From assembly GCA_905214495.1 (NCBI GenBank), contig CAJMLW010000008.1, positions 7,016 through 71,015 of the forward strand: a DNA stretch of 64,000 nucleotides, given 5' to 3'. The position numbers and the translations under genes were made by a program. This document shows, piece by piece, positions 55,610 through 63,512 of this stretch (positions are counted from its first letter, which is position 1; each line of letters starts with the position of its first letter). The notes under the pieces are model-generated. The model was given only the letters and a program-made list of their open reading frames with translations. It searched no databases and had not been told where the DNA came from. This DNA comes from an uncultured bacterium (GTDB taxonomy: Bacteria > Bacillota > Negativicutes > Veillonellales > Veillonellaceae).

Positions 55610-55639
55610 ATTATAGATTATAAATTATATCTATGTCTA
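55610..55639 (-). promoter_or_regulatory. Promoter of the structured RNA
   Basis: Minus-strand -35 TAGACA (55634-55639), 18-nt spacer, -10 TATAAT (55610-55615). It predicts a start near 55603, exactly where the terminal RNA stem begins. A second TATAAT lies 11 nt further upstream. Confidence 0.75.
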
Positions 55640-55910
55640 TATCTTTATTATTTGCAAATAATACAAACATATGTGCTTATCAATATCACTATTGTGAGAA
55701 TAAAAAATGCAAGTCTTAATTTCAATGTATAGAAAATAGGAATAGGAATATAAAATAATTCTTCATTTTTATATTATAATTCTTAAAACACGATTTTTAC
55801 ATCCCATTCTTAATGCATTCCTTTTTTGTCAACACTTTCTATTATGCTAAATATGAATACCTATTCAAAAACCAAACATTATACCGATACACAAAGCATA
55901 AAAATTGTTG
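55640..55910. other. AT-rich spacer, no gene seen
   Basis: No credible reading frame or strong hairpin. It separates the divergent promoters of the structured RNA (minus) and the HD-GYP gene (plus). Confidence 0.7.
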
Positions 55911-55916
55911 TATAAT
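55911..55916 (+). promoter_or_regulatory. -10 box of the HD-GYP gene
   Basis: TATAAT, about 95 nt before the gene. A TACACA at 55888-55893 is a weak -35 match at 17 nt. Confidence 0.5.
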
Positions 55917-55938
55917 ACGAATACTATTAAAGAAGAAC

Positions 55939-55997
55939 GGACTATAAGTTGTACGATGTAAAGTCCTTGGGGTTTGGACTTTACATATTTGTATAGT
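55939..55997 (+). promoter_or_regulatory. Structured 5' leader of the HD-GYP gene
   Basis: A perfect 11-bp hairpin (55956-55966 with 55976-55986, 9-nt loop) sits inside an outer ACTATA/TATAGT pairing (55941-55946 with 55992-55997), just before the GAGGGG ribosome site. GGACT at 55939-55943 could instead pair AGTCC (55962-55966), excluding the main hairpin. This resembles a regulatory switch, but no known riboswitch class is recognised. Confidence 0.55.
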
Positions 55998-56010
55998 AGA
56001 GGGGTTTATT

Positions 56011-56613
56011 ATGTTTATGTTATCATTGATGCAGCCATCCGGGCTGTATGAACTGGAGAAAGATAGTTTAGAGGCCATTAGTGCTCAACTATTACAAATG
56101 ATACAAATGAAAAGCTATCACTTGTATACACACTCTGTACAAGTCTCCAATTATGCAGTTAGTATTGCTGCAAAAATGGGATTGCCATTAAATGAAATTG
56201 AACAAATCCGTCATGCTGCACTATTACATGATGTAGGTCTTTTGATGATTCCTAATGCGATGATTCAAAAAGCACCATACTTGAACAAGCAAGAAATGTC
56301 AAAATATAAACAACATGCTGCTAGTGGTGCTAATATGATTGAAAACTATCCATGTTGTCAACAAATCCTATCATATATTCGTTACCATCATGAAAAATGG
56401 GACGGCTCCGGATATCCAAAACATTTACGTGGCGCCAACATTCCACTTGGGGCACGTATCATTGCTGTTGCGGATTACTATGATTCCACTGTGAATCCAT
56501 CCACTGAATTTTGGGCAAAAACAAAAGCTAAAGCAAAAGAAGAATTGTTTAGCGCATCAGGTTCCCTATTTGATCCAGATGTTGTAAAAGCATTTATCGA
56601 TGTACTAGGTTAA
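56011..56613 (+). CDS. Stand-alone HD-GYP domain protein
   Basis: A 200-aa cytosolic protein made almost only of an HD-GYP domain, the fold of cyclic di-GMP phosphodiesterases. It has ALLHDVG (about residue 72), the later His in YKQHAASGANMI, RYHHEKWDGSGYPKHLRG (about 130) and PLGARIIAVADYYD (about 150). The Lys of the usual HDxGK motif is Leu and the DALTS-like segment is DSTVNPS, so activity is uncertain. No sensor domain is attached. It has its own leader and terminator and is convergent with comF. Confidence 0.88.
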   Translation: MFMLSLMQPSGLYELEKDSLEAISAQLLQMIQMKSYHLYTHSVQVSNYAVSIAAKMGLPLNEIEQIRHAALLHDVGLLMIPNAMIQKAPYLNKQEMSKYKQHAASGANMIENYPCCQQILSYIRYHHEKWDGSGYPKHLRGANIPLGARIIAVADYYDSTVNPSTEFWAKTKAKAKEELFSASGSLFDPDVVKAFIDVLG

Positions 56614-56624
56614 ACAACATAATT

Positions 56625-56664
56625 AAGGCTGTAATAGAACTAAAATCTATTACAGCCTTTTATT
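56625..56664. terminator. Bidirectional terminator between the HD-GYP gene and comF
   Basis: A 14-bp stem (56625-56638 with 56646-56659, 7-nt loop), followed by TTATTTTT on the plus strand and preceded by an A-containing stretch. It begins 11 nt after the HD-GYP stop and ends 6 nt from the comF stop. Confidence 0.88.
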
Positions 56665-56665
56665 T

Positions 56666-57391
56666 TTAAAAACTACCACTAGCTAATGTCAATGCTTCAA
56701 TATATTGAGGATGATATGCTTTTAGTATTCGTGCAGCTGACTCTAAGGTAGCTCCTGTCGTAAATATATCATCAACTAATAAAATCCGCTTGTCATATAA
56801 CAACGAGGAATCGAAAGTTTCCTTCCACATAAATGCCTTATCGATTGTGCTATGACGTTCACTACCAGATAAGCTCCACATTTCTTTATGGGTATCCATT
56901 TTATATAAACAATCAAACCATTTATAACAGACCTCTTTTTCAGTATTATATTCTATAACTCCATTTACACTAGCATTTCTTCTATTACTATCAATACATT
57001 TAGAATTTGAAAATGACAACACCCAATCATAAAAAAATAGATCCACCTGATTATATCCTCTAACTTTCTTTTTTTCTGCACTTGATGGTATAGGAATCAC
57101 ATAATGAGGCCTATAATCGTGCATCCTCAAGTTGTACGATGCTAAAAAAGGAGCAGCCCCTTTGGACTGCTCCTTTTTTTCGTTAAATTTAACGTCATAT
57201 ATCATAGATTTAATACCACCTCGATAGTCAGCTAGAATCCAAGCAGAATCTAGCGAGGACAGTAATTTAGATGGCACTTGTCTTACATGTAGAACTTCTT
57301 CAATACAAGTATCACACCAATCCCCTTGTTGTTGTACATGGGTACCACAATGAGGACAAACAGGCGGAAATAAAAAATCAAATAGATTCAT
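56666..57391 (-). CDS. comF: ComF family phosphoribosyltransferase-like protein
   Basis: A 241-aa protein with an N-terminal zinc-finger pattern (CPHCGTHVQQQGDWCDTC) and a C-terminal phosphoribosyltransferase fold with the PRPP loop ILLVDDIFTTGATLESAA (about residue 200). ComFC proteins assist DNA uptake in competent bacteria. It abuts recD2 by 1 nt and ends the infB operon. In many Firmicutes it precedes hpf-secA-prfB, as broadly seen here. Confidence 0.92.
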   Translation of the reverse strand: MNLFDFLFPPVCPHCGTHVQQQGDWCDTCIEEVLHVRQVPSKLLSSLDSAWILADYRGGIKSMIYDVKFNEKKEQSKGAAPFLASYNLRMHDYRPHYVIPIPSSAEKKKVRGYNQVDLFFYDWVLSFSNSKCIDSNRRNASVNGVIEYNTEKEVCYKWFDCLYKMDTHKEMWSLSGSERHSTIDKAFMWKETFDSSLLYDKRILLVDDIFTTGATLESAARILKAYHPQYIEALTLASGSF

Positions 57392-59544
57392 TATCCATCA
57401 CATCTTCCTTGTAAACGTTCTTTAAATAATGTATATCGTTCTTCACCATTAACCGTTTTAACAGCACGCTCTACAGAACTCTTTGTACCAATCATGATAA
57501 CCTTTCGCTTGGCTCTTGTCACGGCAGTATAGAGTAAGTTCCGTTGTAACATACCACCGTACATAGGAACAAATGGTATAATAACAACACCATATTCACT
57601 GCCTTGACTTTTATGAACCGTTATCGCATAAGCAGGCATAATCATATGCGCTTCATCAATAGATATGCGAACCTCTTTATGAATAAAGCGAATGCAAATA
57701 TCAGATTTGGTAATGGCATAAATAACGCCGATTTCACCATTAAAAACTTCTAATTCATAATTGTTAAGAACTTGAATTACCTTATCACCAACGCGGAATG
57801 TAATTCCATTAACACGTACTTCCCCTTTATAACTATCTGGAGGATTTACGGATTGCTGCACATATTGAGATATACTTGTACTGCCAGCCTTACCTCTACG
57901 CATAGGCGAAATGATTTGAATATCAAGTTCATCATCGACAAATTCTTTTTCCCGTTTATACACATCAACGATGGCTTTCATCATATCACCAAGAGAGTTA
58001 ACGGAAATGAAAGTGAATTCATCACTAGTCGTATCAAGATTTGGCATTTCACCACGGTTAATAGTATACGCACTATCGACGATACTATTACCAGAACTTT
58101 GACGATAAATATGTTGTAATCGCGTATACGGAACCATATCACTATCAAGTAAATCTTTCAATACGAATCCAGCACCTATAGGAGGTAGCTGATCCACATC
58201 GCCTACAATAATAACATGCGCCTCACGAGGAATCGCTGACATTAGAGAATAAAATAATCGCACATTGAGCATGGATGCTTCATCGATGATAATGACATCT
58301 ATATCAAGAGGATCATCTTCATTTTTAGTAAAATCATAGGAATCACTGCCAGCTACAGGCATGAGCAAGCGATGTATAGTTGTGGCTTCAAATTCAGTGG
58401 CCTCTGTTAAACGCTTTGCTGCACGTCCCGTTGGGGCACAAAGAATAATACGTCCTAATCCACCTAATTGAAAACCTTTAACTAAGGCTTTAATAATCGT
58501 AGTTTTACCAGTGCCAGGTCCACCGGTAATAAGCGAAAATTTTTCAAAAAATGATAATTCTATAGCTTCCTTCTGTTCAGGGCCAAAGGTAATATGATTA
58601 TCTGCTTCAAATCGCTCAATAAAATCTGGAATATCTAGAGATATAGGATCAGCTTCAATTAAGAAATCACGCGTATAGTGTACACCTTCTACTTCAGATA
58701 CATACATTTCAGGTGGATATACATAGAGTATATCATCATAATAGGCACTATACATGATAGCTTGAGAAATTAATGAGTCAATATGATTAGCTATTAAATC
58801 TGCATCTACTTGCAATAAATCGTAGGTACGCCCTATCAATTCATCGACAGGTAAACACGTATGACCTTGGTTATCTAAATTCCCTAAAATCCAGTTTACA
58901 CCAGCCTCTAATCGTCGCTCGTCATCAGCGTCAAGCCCTAAATTCATAGCTAATGTATCAGCCGTATTGAATAACATATCTGGGGCGATACGCAATAAAT
59001 TATAAGGATTATCCTGTATGACATCTATAGAGGATGCACCATAATATGTGTACACAGTGCGAGACCATTTAGAAGAAATTTGATGAGACTCAAAGAAATG
59101 GTTCAAATCGGATAATATACCTTCACCGAGTAATGTATTATATAATTCCTCTTTAACGCCTTTGCGTAAACCTGGCACATCTTTAATTTCTTCTGGCCGT
59201 TCTTTACGCAGTACATCTAATAACCGGAGGCCGAAATAATCACAGATTTTTTCTACAGATTTTTCGCCTAATCCCTTTATGCCTAAGTTCATCAAATACA
59301 TTCTAGCAGCACCCATATTATCGGGTTTTAATTTTTCTATACTAGATGCATCAAACTGAATGCCATATTTTTGATGTTCTACATAACGGCCTTTAATCTC
59401 AATATCTTCCCCTTCTTTTGGGGCTTCAAAGCGACCAGTACAAGTAATGTATTCCTCATTATAATCTTTCACAAGAAATACACAATACGTGTTCTGTGTG
59501 TTCTGATATATAATTCGGTATACAAATCCTCGTAATACTTCCAT
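57391..59544 (-). CDS. recD2: RecD2-like ATP-dependent DNA helicase
   Basis: A 717-aa SF1 helicase without RecBC partners. The N-terminal region has tandem helix-hairpin-helix segments (about 80-200). Walker A is GGPGTGKTT (about residue 340), Walker B IIIDEASML (about 428), followed by GDVDQLPPIGAG; C-terminal AYAITVHKSQGSEY (about 645) matches the UvrD-like lobe. Length and long N-terminus distinguish RecD2 from RecD. It overlaps both neighbours by 1 nt. Confidence 0.94.
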   Translation of the reverse strand: MEVLRGFVYRIIYQNTQNTYCVFLVKDYNEEYITCTGRFEAPKEGEDIEIKGRYVEHQKYGIQFDASSIEKLKPDNMGAARMYLMNLGIKGLGEKSVEKICDYFGLRLLDVLRKERPEEIKDVPGLRKGVKEELYNTLLGEGILSDLNHFFESHQISSKWSRTVYTYYGASSIDVIQDNPYNLLRIAPDMLFNTADTLAMNLGLDADDERRLEAGVNWILGNLDNQGHTCLPVDELIGRTYDLLQVDADLIANHIDSLISQAIMYSAYYDDILYVYPPEMYVSEVEGVHYTRDFLIEADPISLDIPDFIERFEADNHITFGPEQKEAIELSFFEKFSLITGGPGTGKTTIIKALVKGFQLGGLGRIILCAPTGRAAKRLTEATEFEATTIHRLLMPVAGSDSYDFTKNEDDPLDIDVIIIDEASMLNVRLFYSLMSAIPREAHVIIVGDVDQLPPIGAGFVLKDLLDSDMVPYTRLQHIYRQSSGNSIVDSAYTINRGEMPNLDTTSDEFTFISVNSLGDMMKAIVDVYKREKEFVDDELDIQIISPMRRGKAGSTSISQYVQQSVNPPDSYKGEVRVNGITFRVGDKVIQVLNNYELEVFNGEIGVIYAITKSDICIRFIHKEVRISIDEAHMIMPAYAITVHKSQGSEYGVVIIPFVPMYGGMLQRNLLYTAVTRAKRKVIMIGTKSSVERAVKTVNGEERYTLFKERLQGRCDG

Positions 59545-60308
59545 TATTTCTCCGTATTAGGTAATGCTTCGATAATTTCTTGAACAGCGTCAGTAATGCT
59601 ACCTTCATTGCCAATCTTAATATGAGCTACACTTTCATATAAAGGATAACGTTCCTCGTAAACATTGAAAATATATTCAATACTTTCTTTCACAAGTGGA
59701 CGAATTTCTAAATCCAAGTCATCGAGAATATGGTTAACGTCGCGATTAACAAAGACAACTAAACCATTATTTCTCATGAGATTTACAATTTTTTTAGATG
59801 TCACTGTGCCACCACCCGTAGCAATAACAGATGGTTTATTATGAATCAATTCTTTAATTGTTTCGTATTCATACTTACTAAATGCATCTTTTCCATCATA
59901 GATAAAGATATTTTGTACGGTTTTCCCCACTTTATCTTGAATCGTTTGATCCAAATCATAGAAATCTCGTCCTAATTCTTTAGCTAACATTTTGCCAACC
60001 GTAGTTTTACCGGCACCAGGCATACCAATTAGGAAAATATGCTTATGCATGTGTTCTTTTAAGAACTCATTGCTAATCGAAATAACATCCTTCATATAAG
60101 ATTCAATATATGTCAACATACGTGAATCGTTACATTCAGTTTTAAGACTAGAAATGATCTCATGATCCCGTTCTTCATCAATCAGTGGTAAATGATGTTC
60201 ATCCTTATATTTACCAATTGATTTAATGATAGATAAACGTTGTTCAAATAAGTTTACTAACTGTGCATCAATAGTATCTATTTGTTTGCGTGCGTCTTTA
60301 ATATCCAT
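59544..60308 (-). CDS. Chorismate mutase-shikimate kinase fusion
   Basis: A 254-aa fusion. Residues about 1-85 are an AroQ-type chorismate mutase (ARKQIDTIDAQLVNLFEQR, then GKYK and DEERDHEI). Residues about 88-254 are a shikimate kinase with P-loop GMPGAGKTTVGK (about 93), DLDQTI, GGGT (about 165) and RPLV. The shikimate-binding FRxxE segment reads FSKYE, so a conserved Arg is missing. The two activities are separate steps of aromatic synthesis. It sits between recD2 (1-nt overlap) and ribF. Confidence 0.88.
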   Translation of the reverse strand: MDIKDARKQIDTIDAQLVNLFEQRLSIIKSIGKYKDEHHLPLIDEERDHEIISSLKTECNDSRMLTYIESYMKDVISISNEFLKEHMHKHIFLIGMPGAGKTTVGKMLAKELGRDFYDLDQTIQDKVGKTVQNIFIYDGKDAFSKYEYETIKELIHNKPSVIATGGGTVTSKKIVNLMRNNGLVVFVNRDVNHILDDLDLEIRPLVKESIEYIFNVYEERYPLYESVAHIKIGNEGSITDAVQEIIEALPNTEK

Positions 60309-60317
60309 AGCTCCCCC

Positions 60318-61247
60318 TTATGGGTTATTACGTAAAATCCGAATTGCTGTTTCCTCATCGACCTTCATTTGGTCGATCAACTCTTGTAAATTATTAAATT
60401 TAACCTCACCGCGTATATATGATATAAATTGAACAGTTACTTCCTTGCCATATACGTCTTGGTCAAAATCAAATAGATGTACTTCACATCGATGATATTG
60501 ATTTTTGAAAGTTGGATTATCCCCTATATTTCCAACACCATCATACCAAATGCCATCTATACAAACCCGATTAGCATATACCCCATCAGGTGGGATTGCC
60601 ATCTCATTGGGCAATAAAAAGTTAATTGTTGGAAATCCTAATGTACGGCCTCGTTGATCGCCTTTTATGACGATACCTCTAAACTGGTATGGACGTCCGA
60701 GCCAAGCCGCCGCTTGTTCCATATGCCCTTCTTCTATAGCCTTACGTATATTCGTGCTACAAATAGGCCCTTCCTCAGTAGATAATAGTGGTTCTACTAT
60801 GATATGAATACCTTTATCTGTCAATTTATCTCGCATTAACTGTGGATTGCCAGCACCTTTAGCACCAAATGTAAAATTAGTCCCAATTGCAATGCCTACC
60901 ACATCAATATTATGACAAAGAGCAGCTAAAAAATCATCAGGAGACATATTGAATATGTCTAAATTCATAGGAAGTCGTAAAATATAATCTACCTTTAGAG
61001 ATTCTAGAATCTCATCCATAATATCAGCAGATAATACGCGTTTAGGAACATCTCCAGGTCGCAATATAGTCATAGGATGCGCACAAAATGTAACGAGAAC
61101 CGTAACTGCATCATGCGCCTTAGCCTCTGCTATCGCATTACCAATGACCCGTTGATGACCACGGTGTACACCATCAAATGTGCCTAATGCGTATACGATT
61201 TTACGATTAATTTGACGTAATTCATCAAACGAGTGTAAATGTTTCAT
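60318..61247 (-). CDS. ribF: Bifunctional riboflavin kinase/FAD synthetase
   Basis: A 309-aa enzyme making FMN then FAD. The N-terminal adenylyltransferase domain has GTFDGVHRGHQRVI (about residue 22) and CSTNIRKAIEEG (about 160). The C-terminal kinase domain has GDQRGRTLGFPTINF (about 195) with the PTxN motif. Its 309-aa length is normal. The truB-ribF order after infB-rbfA-nrnA is standard in Firmicutes. Confidence 0.96.
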   Translation of the reverse strand: MKHLHSFDELRQINRKIVYALGTFDGVHRGHQRVIGNAIAEAKAHDAVTVLVTFCAHPMTILRPGDVPKRVLSADIMDEILESLKVDYILRLPMNLDIFNMSPDDFLAALCHNIDVVGIAIGTNFTFGAKGAGNPQLMRDKLTDKGIHIIVEPLLSTEEGPICSTNIRKAIEEGHMEQAAAWLGRPYQFRGIVIKGDQRGRTLGFPTINFLLPNEMAIPPDGVYANRVCIDGIWYDGVGNIGDNPTFKNQYHRCEVHLFDFDQDVYGKEVTVQFISYIRGEVKFNNLQELIDQMKVDEETAIRILRNNP

Positions 61248-61249
61248 AC

Positions 61250-62185
61250 TTATCCTTCAATAAAAATATTTTTATCCACTTTAAGTGAATGTTTCGTTCG
61301 TTTTAGAATGCCTACAAACCCGTTAGGCCCATAAGCTCTATACTTTTCAGATGGAATCGTGTGAGAAAAGGCCTCTACGATTGGTAATTCCTTACCTTGT
61401 ACCATCATCTTTAATTGTACACTATCTACGTCCACTTTTGAAAGATGAGATACCGCAATATCTGTAGGCAACAACAGCTTTTCACCATGAACAGTCAATT
61501 CCTCTGCCATATAGGCAGATTGAATATCAAAAGTCCCTACACGAGTCCTTGCTAAGGATGTCATAGTGCCGGGTAGGCCTAATTGAATACATATATCACG
61601 TAACAACGAACGAATATAGGTACCACCAGAACAGGTAACACGAATTGTAAAATAAGGGAAACCATAAGCTACCAATTCAATATTAGAAATCGTAATGGTT
61701 CGCATTGGTAACTCTACAGGTATCCCCTTACGTGCATATTCATAAGCCCGTATACCATTAATTTTTAAAGCCGAGTACTTGGATGGGCGTTGCTCTTGTG
61801 TGCCAACAAATCTAGATAGCACTGATGCTAATTCATCCCACGTTGGCGGTATCAATCGTTCATTAATTGCAGAGTGATCCTCCAGTAATGTAACGCCACT
61901 AGTGAGATTCATATCATCATCAGGTGATACCGGCTGTCCCGTACTATCTTCAGTGTCAGTAAAGGTACCAAATTTACATTCTGCTACATAGGTCTTATCA
62001 AATCCATCTGTGTATTCAATGAGACGTGTAGCCTTACCCAAAAAGATAGGCAATACACCATAGGCCATAGGGTCCAATGTGCCATTATGACCAATTCGTT
62101 TTTCTTTTAAAATGCGACGACATAGACCTACAGCATCATGACTGGTAATACCAGGAGGTTTTAAAAATGGCAGCACTCCATCCAT
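61250..62185 (-). CDS. truB: tRNA pseudouridine(55) synthase TruB
   Basis: A 311-aa enzyme that makes the T-loop pseudouridine 55. The N-terminal FLKPPGITSHDAV and catalytic GTLDPMAYGVLPIFLGKAT (Asp, about residue 37) are diagnostic, followed by KYSALKINGIRAYEYARKG and a small C-terminal PUA-like part. It overlaps nrnA by 1 nt. Confidence 0.97.
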   Translation of the reverse strand: MDGVLPFLKPPGITSHDAVGLCRRILKEKRIGHNGTLDPMAYGVLPIFLGKATRLIEYTDGFDKTYVAECKFGTFTDTEDSTGQPVSPDDDMNLTSGVTLLEDHSAINERLIPPTWDELASVLSRFVGTQEQRPSKYSALKINGIRAYEYARKGIPVELPMRTITISNIELVAYGFPYFTIRVTCSGGTYIRSLLRDICIQLGLPGTMTSLARTRVGTFDIQSAYMAEELTVHGEKLLLPTDIAVSHLSKVDVDSVQLKMMVQGKELPIVEAFSHTIPSEKYRAYGPNGFVGILKRTKHSLKVDKNIFIEG

Positions 62186-63129
62186 TATTTGATAACCTCC
62201 AATAGACGAGACTTAGCCTCATCGATAGAACCTTCTATGGTACAACCAGCAGCACGTATATGACCACCACCGCCAAAATGATTAGCAATAGCATTCACAT
62301 CTGTCCCCTTAGATCGAAGGCTGATACGCGTGCGATTGGGGCTTTCACCTTTCAATAAAATGGCAACATCAACAGTATCTACATTACGAATAATGTCGAC
62401 AAATCCATCTGTATCGTCACCTAATATAGACATAACCTCTGGAGATAGCTCGATAGTAGCAACGCGATTATCCTTATAAAAAGCAATAGTTTGCATTACC
62501 TGTTTCGTTAATTCAAGACGTGCTGCACTTACGGCCTCAATCGTTTCGGAAATAACATTAGGGCGAGCCCCAGCAGCGACACAACGGCTAGCCATTTTAA
62601 GTGTATTAGCTGTAGTATTGCTAAATTTAAAGAATCCACAGTCGGTGGCAATCGCCATATAAAGAGCATTGCCCATAGACTCTGTAATAGGCCAATTCCA
62701 TTGTTCGCACAAGTCCGTAATAATTTCACCAGTAGCCGCAAAATCAGGTTTTAAATATAGATGATCTGCAAATTCTGAATTAGAAATATGATGATCTATA
62801 TTAAAAATAGGTGCACTAAAGAGTGCACCTACACGGCCAATCCGTTCATACGTGCTAGCATCTAATACCATTAGCATATCAACCTGTACAGGATGTGTTT
62901 TAAAATAGGCAACATCCTTAATTTGATCGATATACGATAAAAAGGAATATTTTTCAGGTATTACATCATCCACAACCATATACACAGTTTTGCCTTGCGC
63001 TACGAGAGCCTCATAAAAGGCAACCATAGAACCAAGAGCATCACCATCTGGTCGTACGTGGACAGTGAGCATTATAGAATTAGCTTCACACAGAGCCATG
63101 TGTAATTGGTTAATTGTGATCTTACTCAT
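62185..63129 (-). CDS. nrnA: DHH family phosphoesterase NrnA (nanoRNase/pAp phosphatase)
   Basis: A 314-aa enzyme degrading 2-5 nt RNAs and pAp. DHH-family motifs in order: HVRPDGDALGSM (about residue 24), VLDAS (about 88), NIDHHISN (about 109), and the DHHA1 glycine motif FGGGGHIRAAG (about 285). It lies between rbfA and truB, the usual place. Confidence 0.95.
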   Translation of the reverse strand: MSKITINQLHMALCEANSIMLTVHVRPDGDALGSMVAFYEALVAQGKTVYMVVDDVIPEKYSFLSYIDQIKDVAYFKTHPVQVDMLMVLDASTYERIGRVGALFSAPIFNIDHHISNSEFADHLYLKPDFAATGEIITDLCEQWNWPITESMGNALYMAIATDCGFFKFSNTTANTLKMASRCVAAGARPNVISETIEAVSAARLELTKQVMQTIAFYKDNRVATIELSPEVMSILGDDTDGFVDIIRNVDTVDVAILLKGESPNRTRISLRSKGTDVNAIANHFGGGGHIRAAGCTIEGSIDEAKSRLLEVIK

Positions 63130-63146
63130 GTTCTGTATCCTTTGTG

Positions 63147-63503
63147 TTAATTTGTTTCTTCATCCTTTTTGATTTCATTCAAAAGGGATTCAATATGCAT
63201 GCTGTAATCCAAAGATGTATCCTTATCAAAGGAAATCGTTGGAATATGGCGCAATTTTAATACCTTGCCAAGCTCGGTACGCACATGGCCAGATGCATGT
63301 TTTAAAGCGATAAGAGTATCTTCTTTCTCTTTATCAGAACCAAACAAGGAAACATAAATCGTAGCTTCACGCAAATCACCTGTCACGTGGACATCGGTAA
63401 CTGTAGTAAAGCCGATGCGAGGGTCTTTCAACCCACGCATCAACATTTGACTTACTTCTTGTTTGATGAATTCTTGTAATTTTCTTACACGAACATCACT
63501 CAT
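63147..63503 (-). CDS. rbfA: Ribosome-binding factor A
   Basis: A 118-aa KH-like factor for 30S maturation, needed for 5'-end processing of 16S rRNA. DVRVRKLQEFIKQEVSQML and DPRIGFTTVTDVHVTGDLREA are typical, ending in the helical region RHIPTISFDKDTSLDYSMHI (quoted in part). It starts 9 nt after infB ends. Confidence 0.96.
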   Translation of the reverse strand: MSDVRVRKLQEFIKQEVSQMLMRGLKDPRIGFTTVTDVHVTGDLREATIYVSLFGSDKEKEDTLIALKHASGHVRTELGKVLKLRHIPTISFDKDTSLDYSMHIESLLNEIKKDEETN

Positions 63504-63512
63504 AGTAACCTC

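Noticed and set aside
55526..55732. 68-codon plus-strand reading frame
   Set aside because: It overlaps the structured RNA antisense and runs into AT-rich spacer; it has no ribosome site and low-complexity composition.
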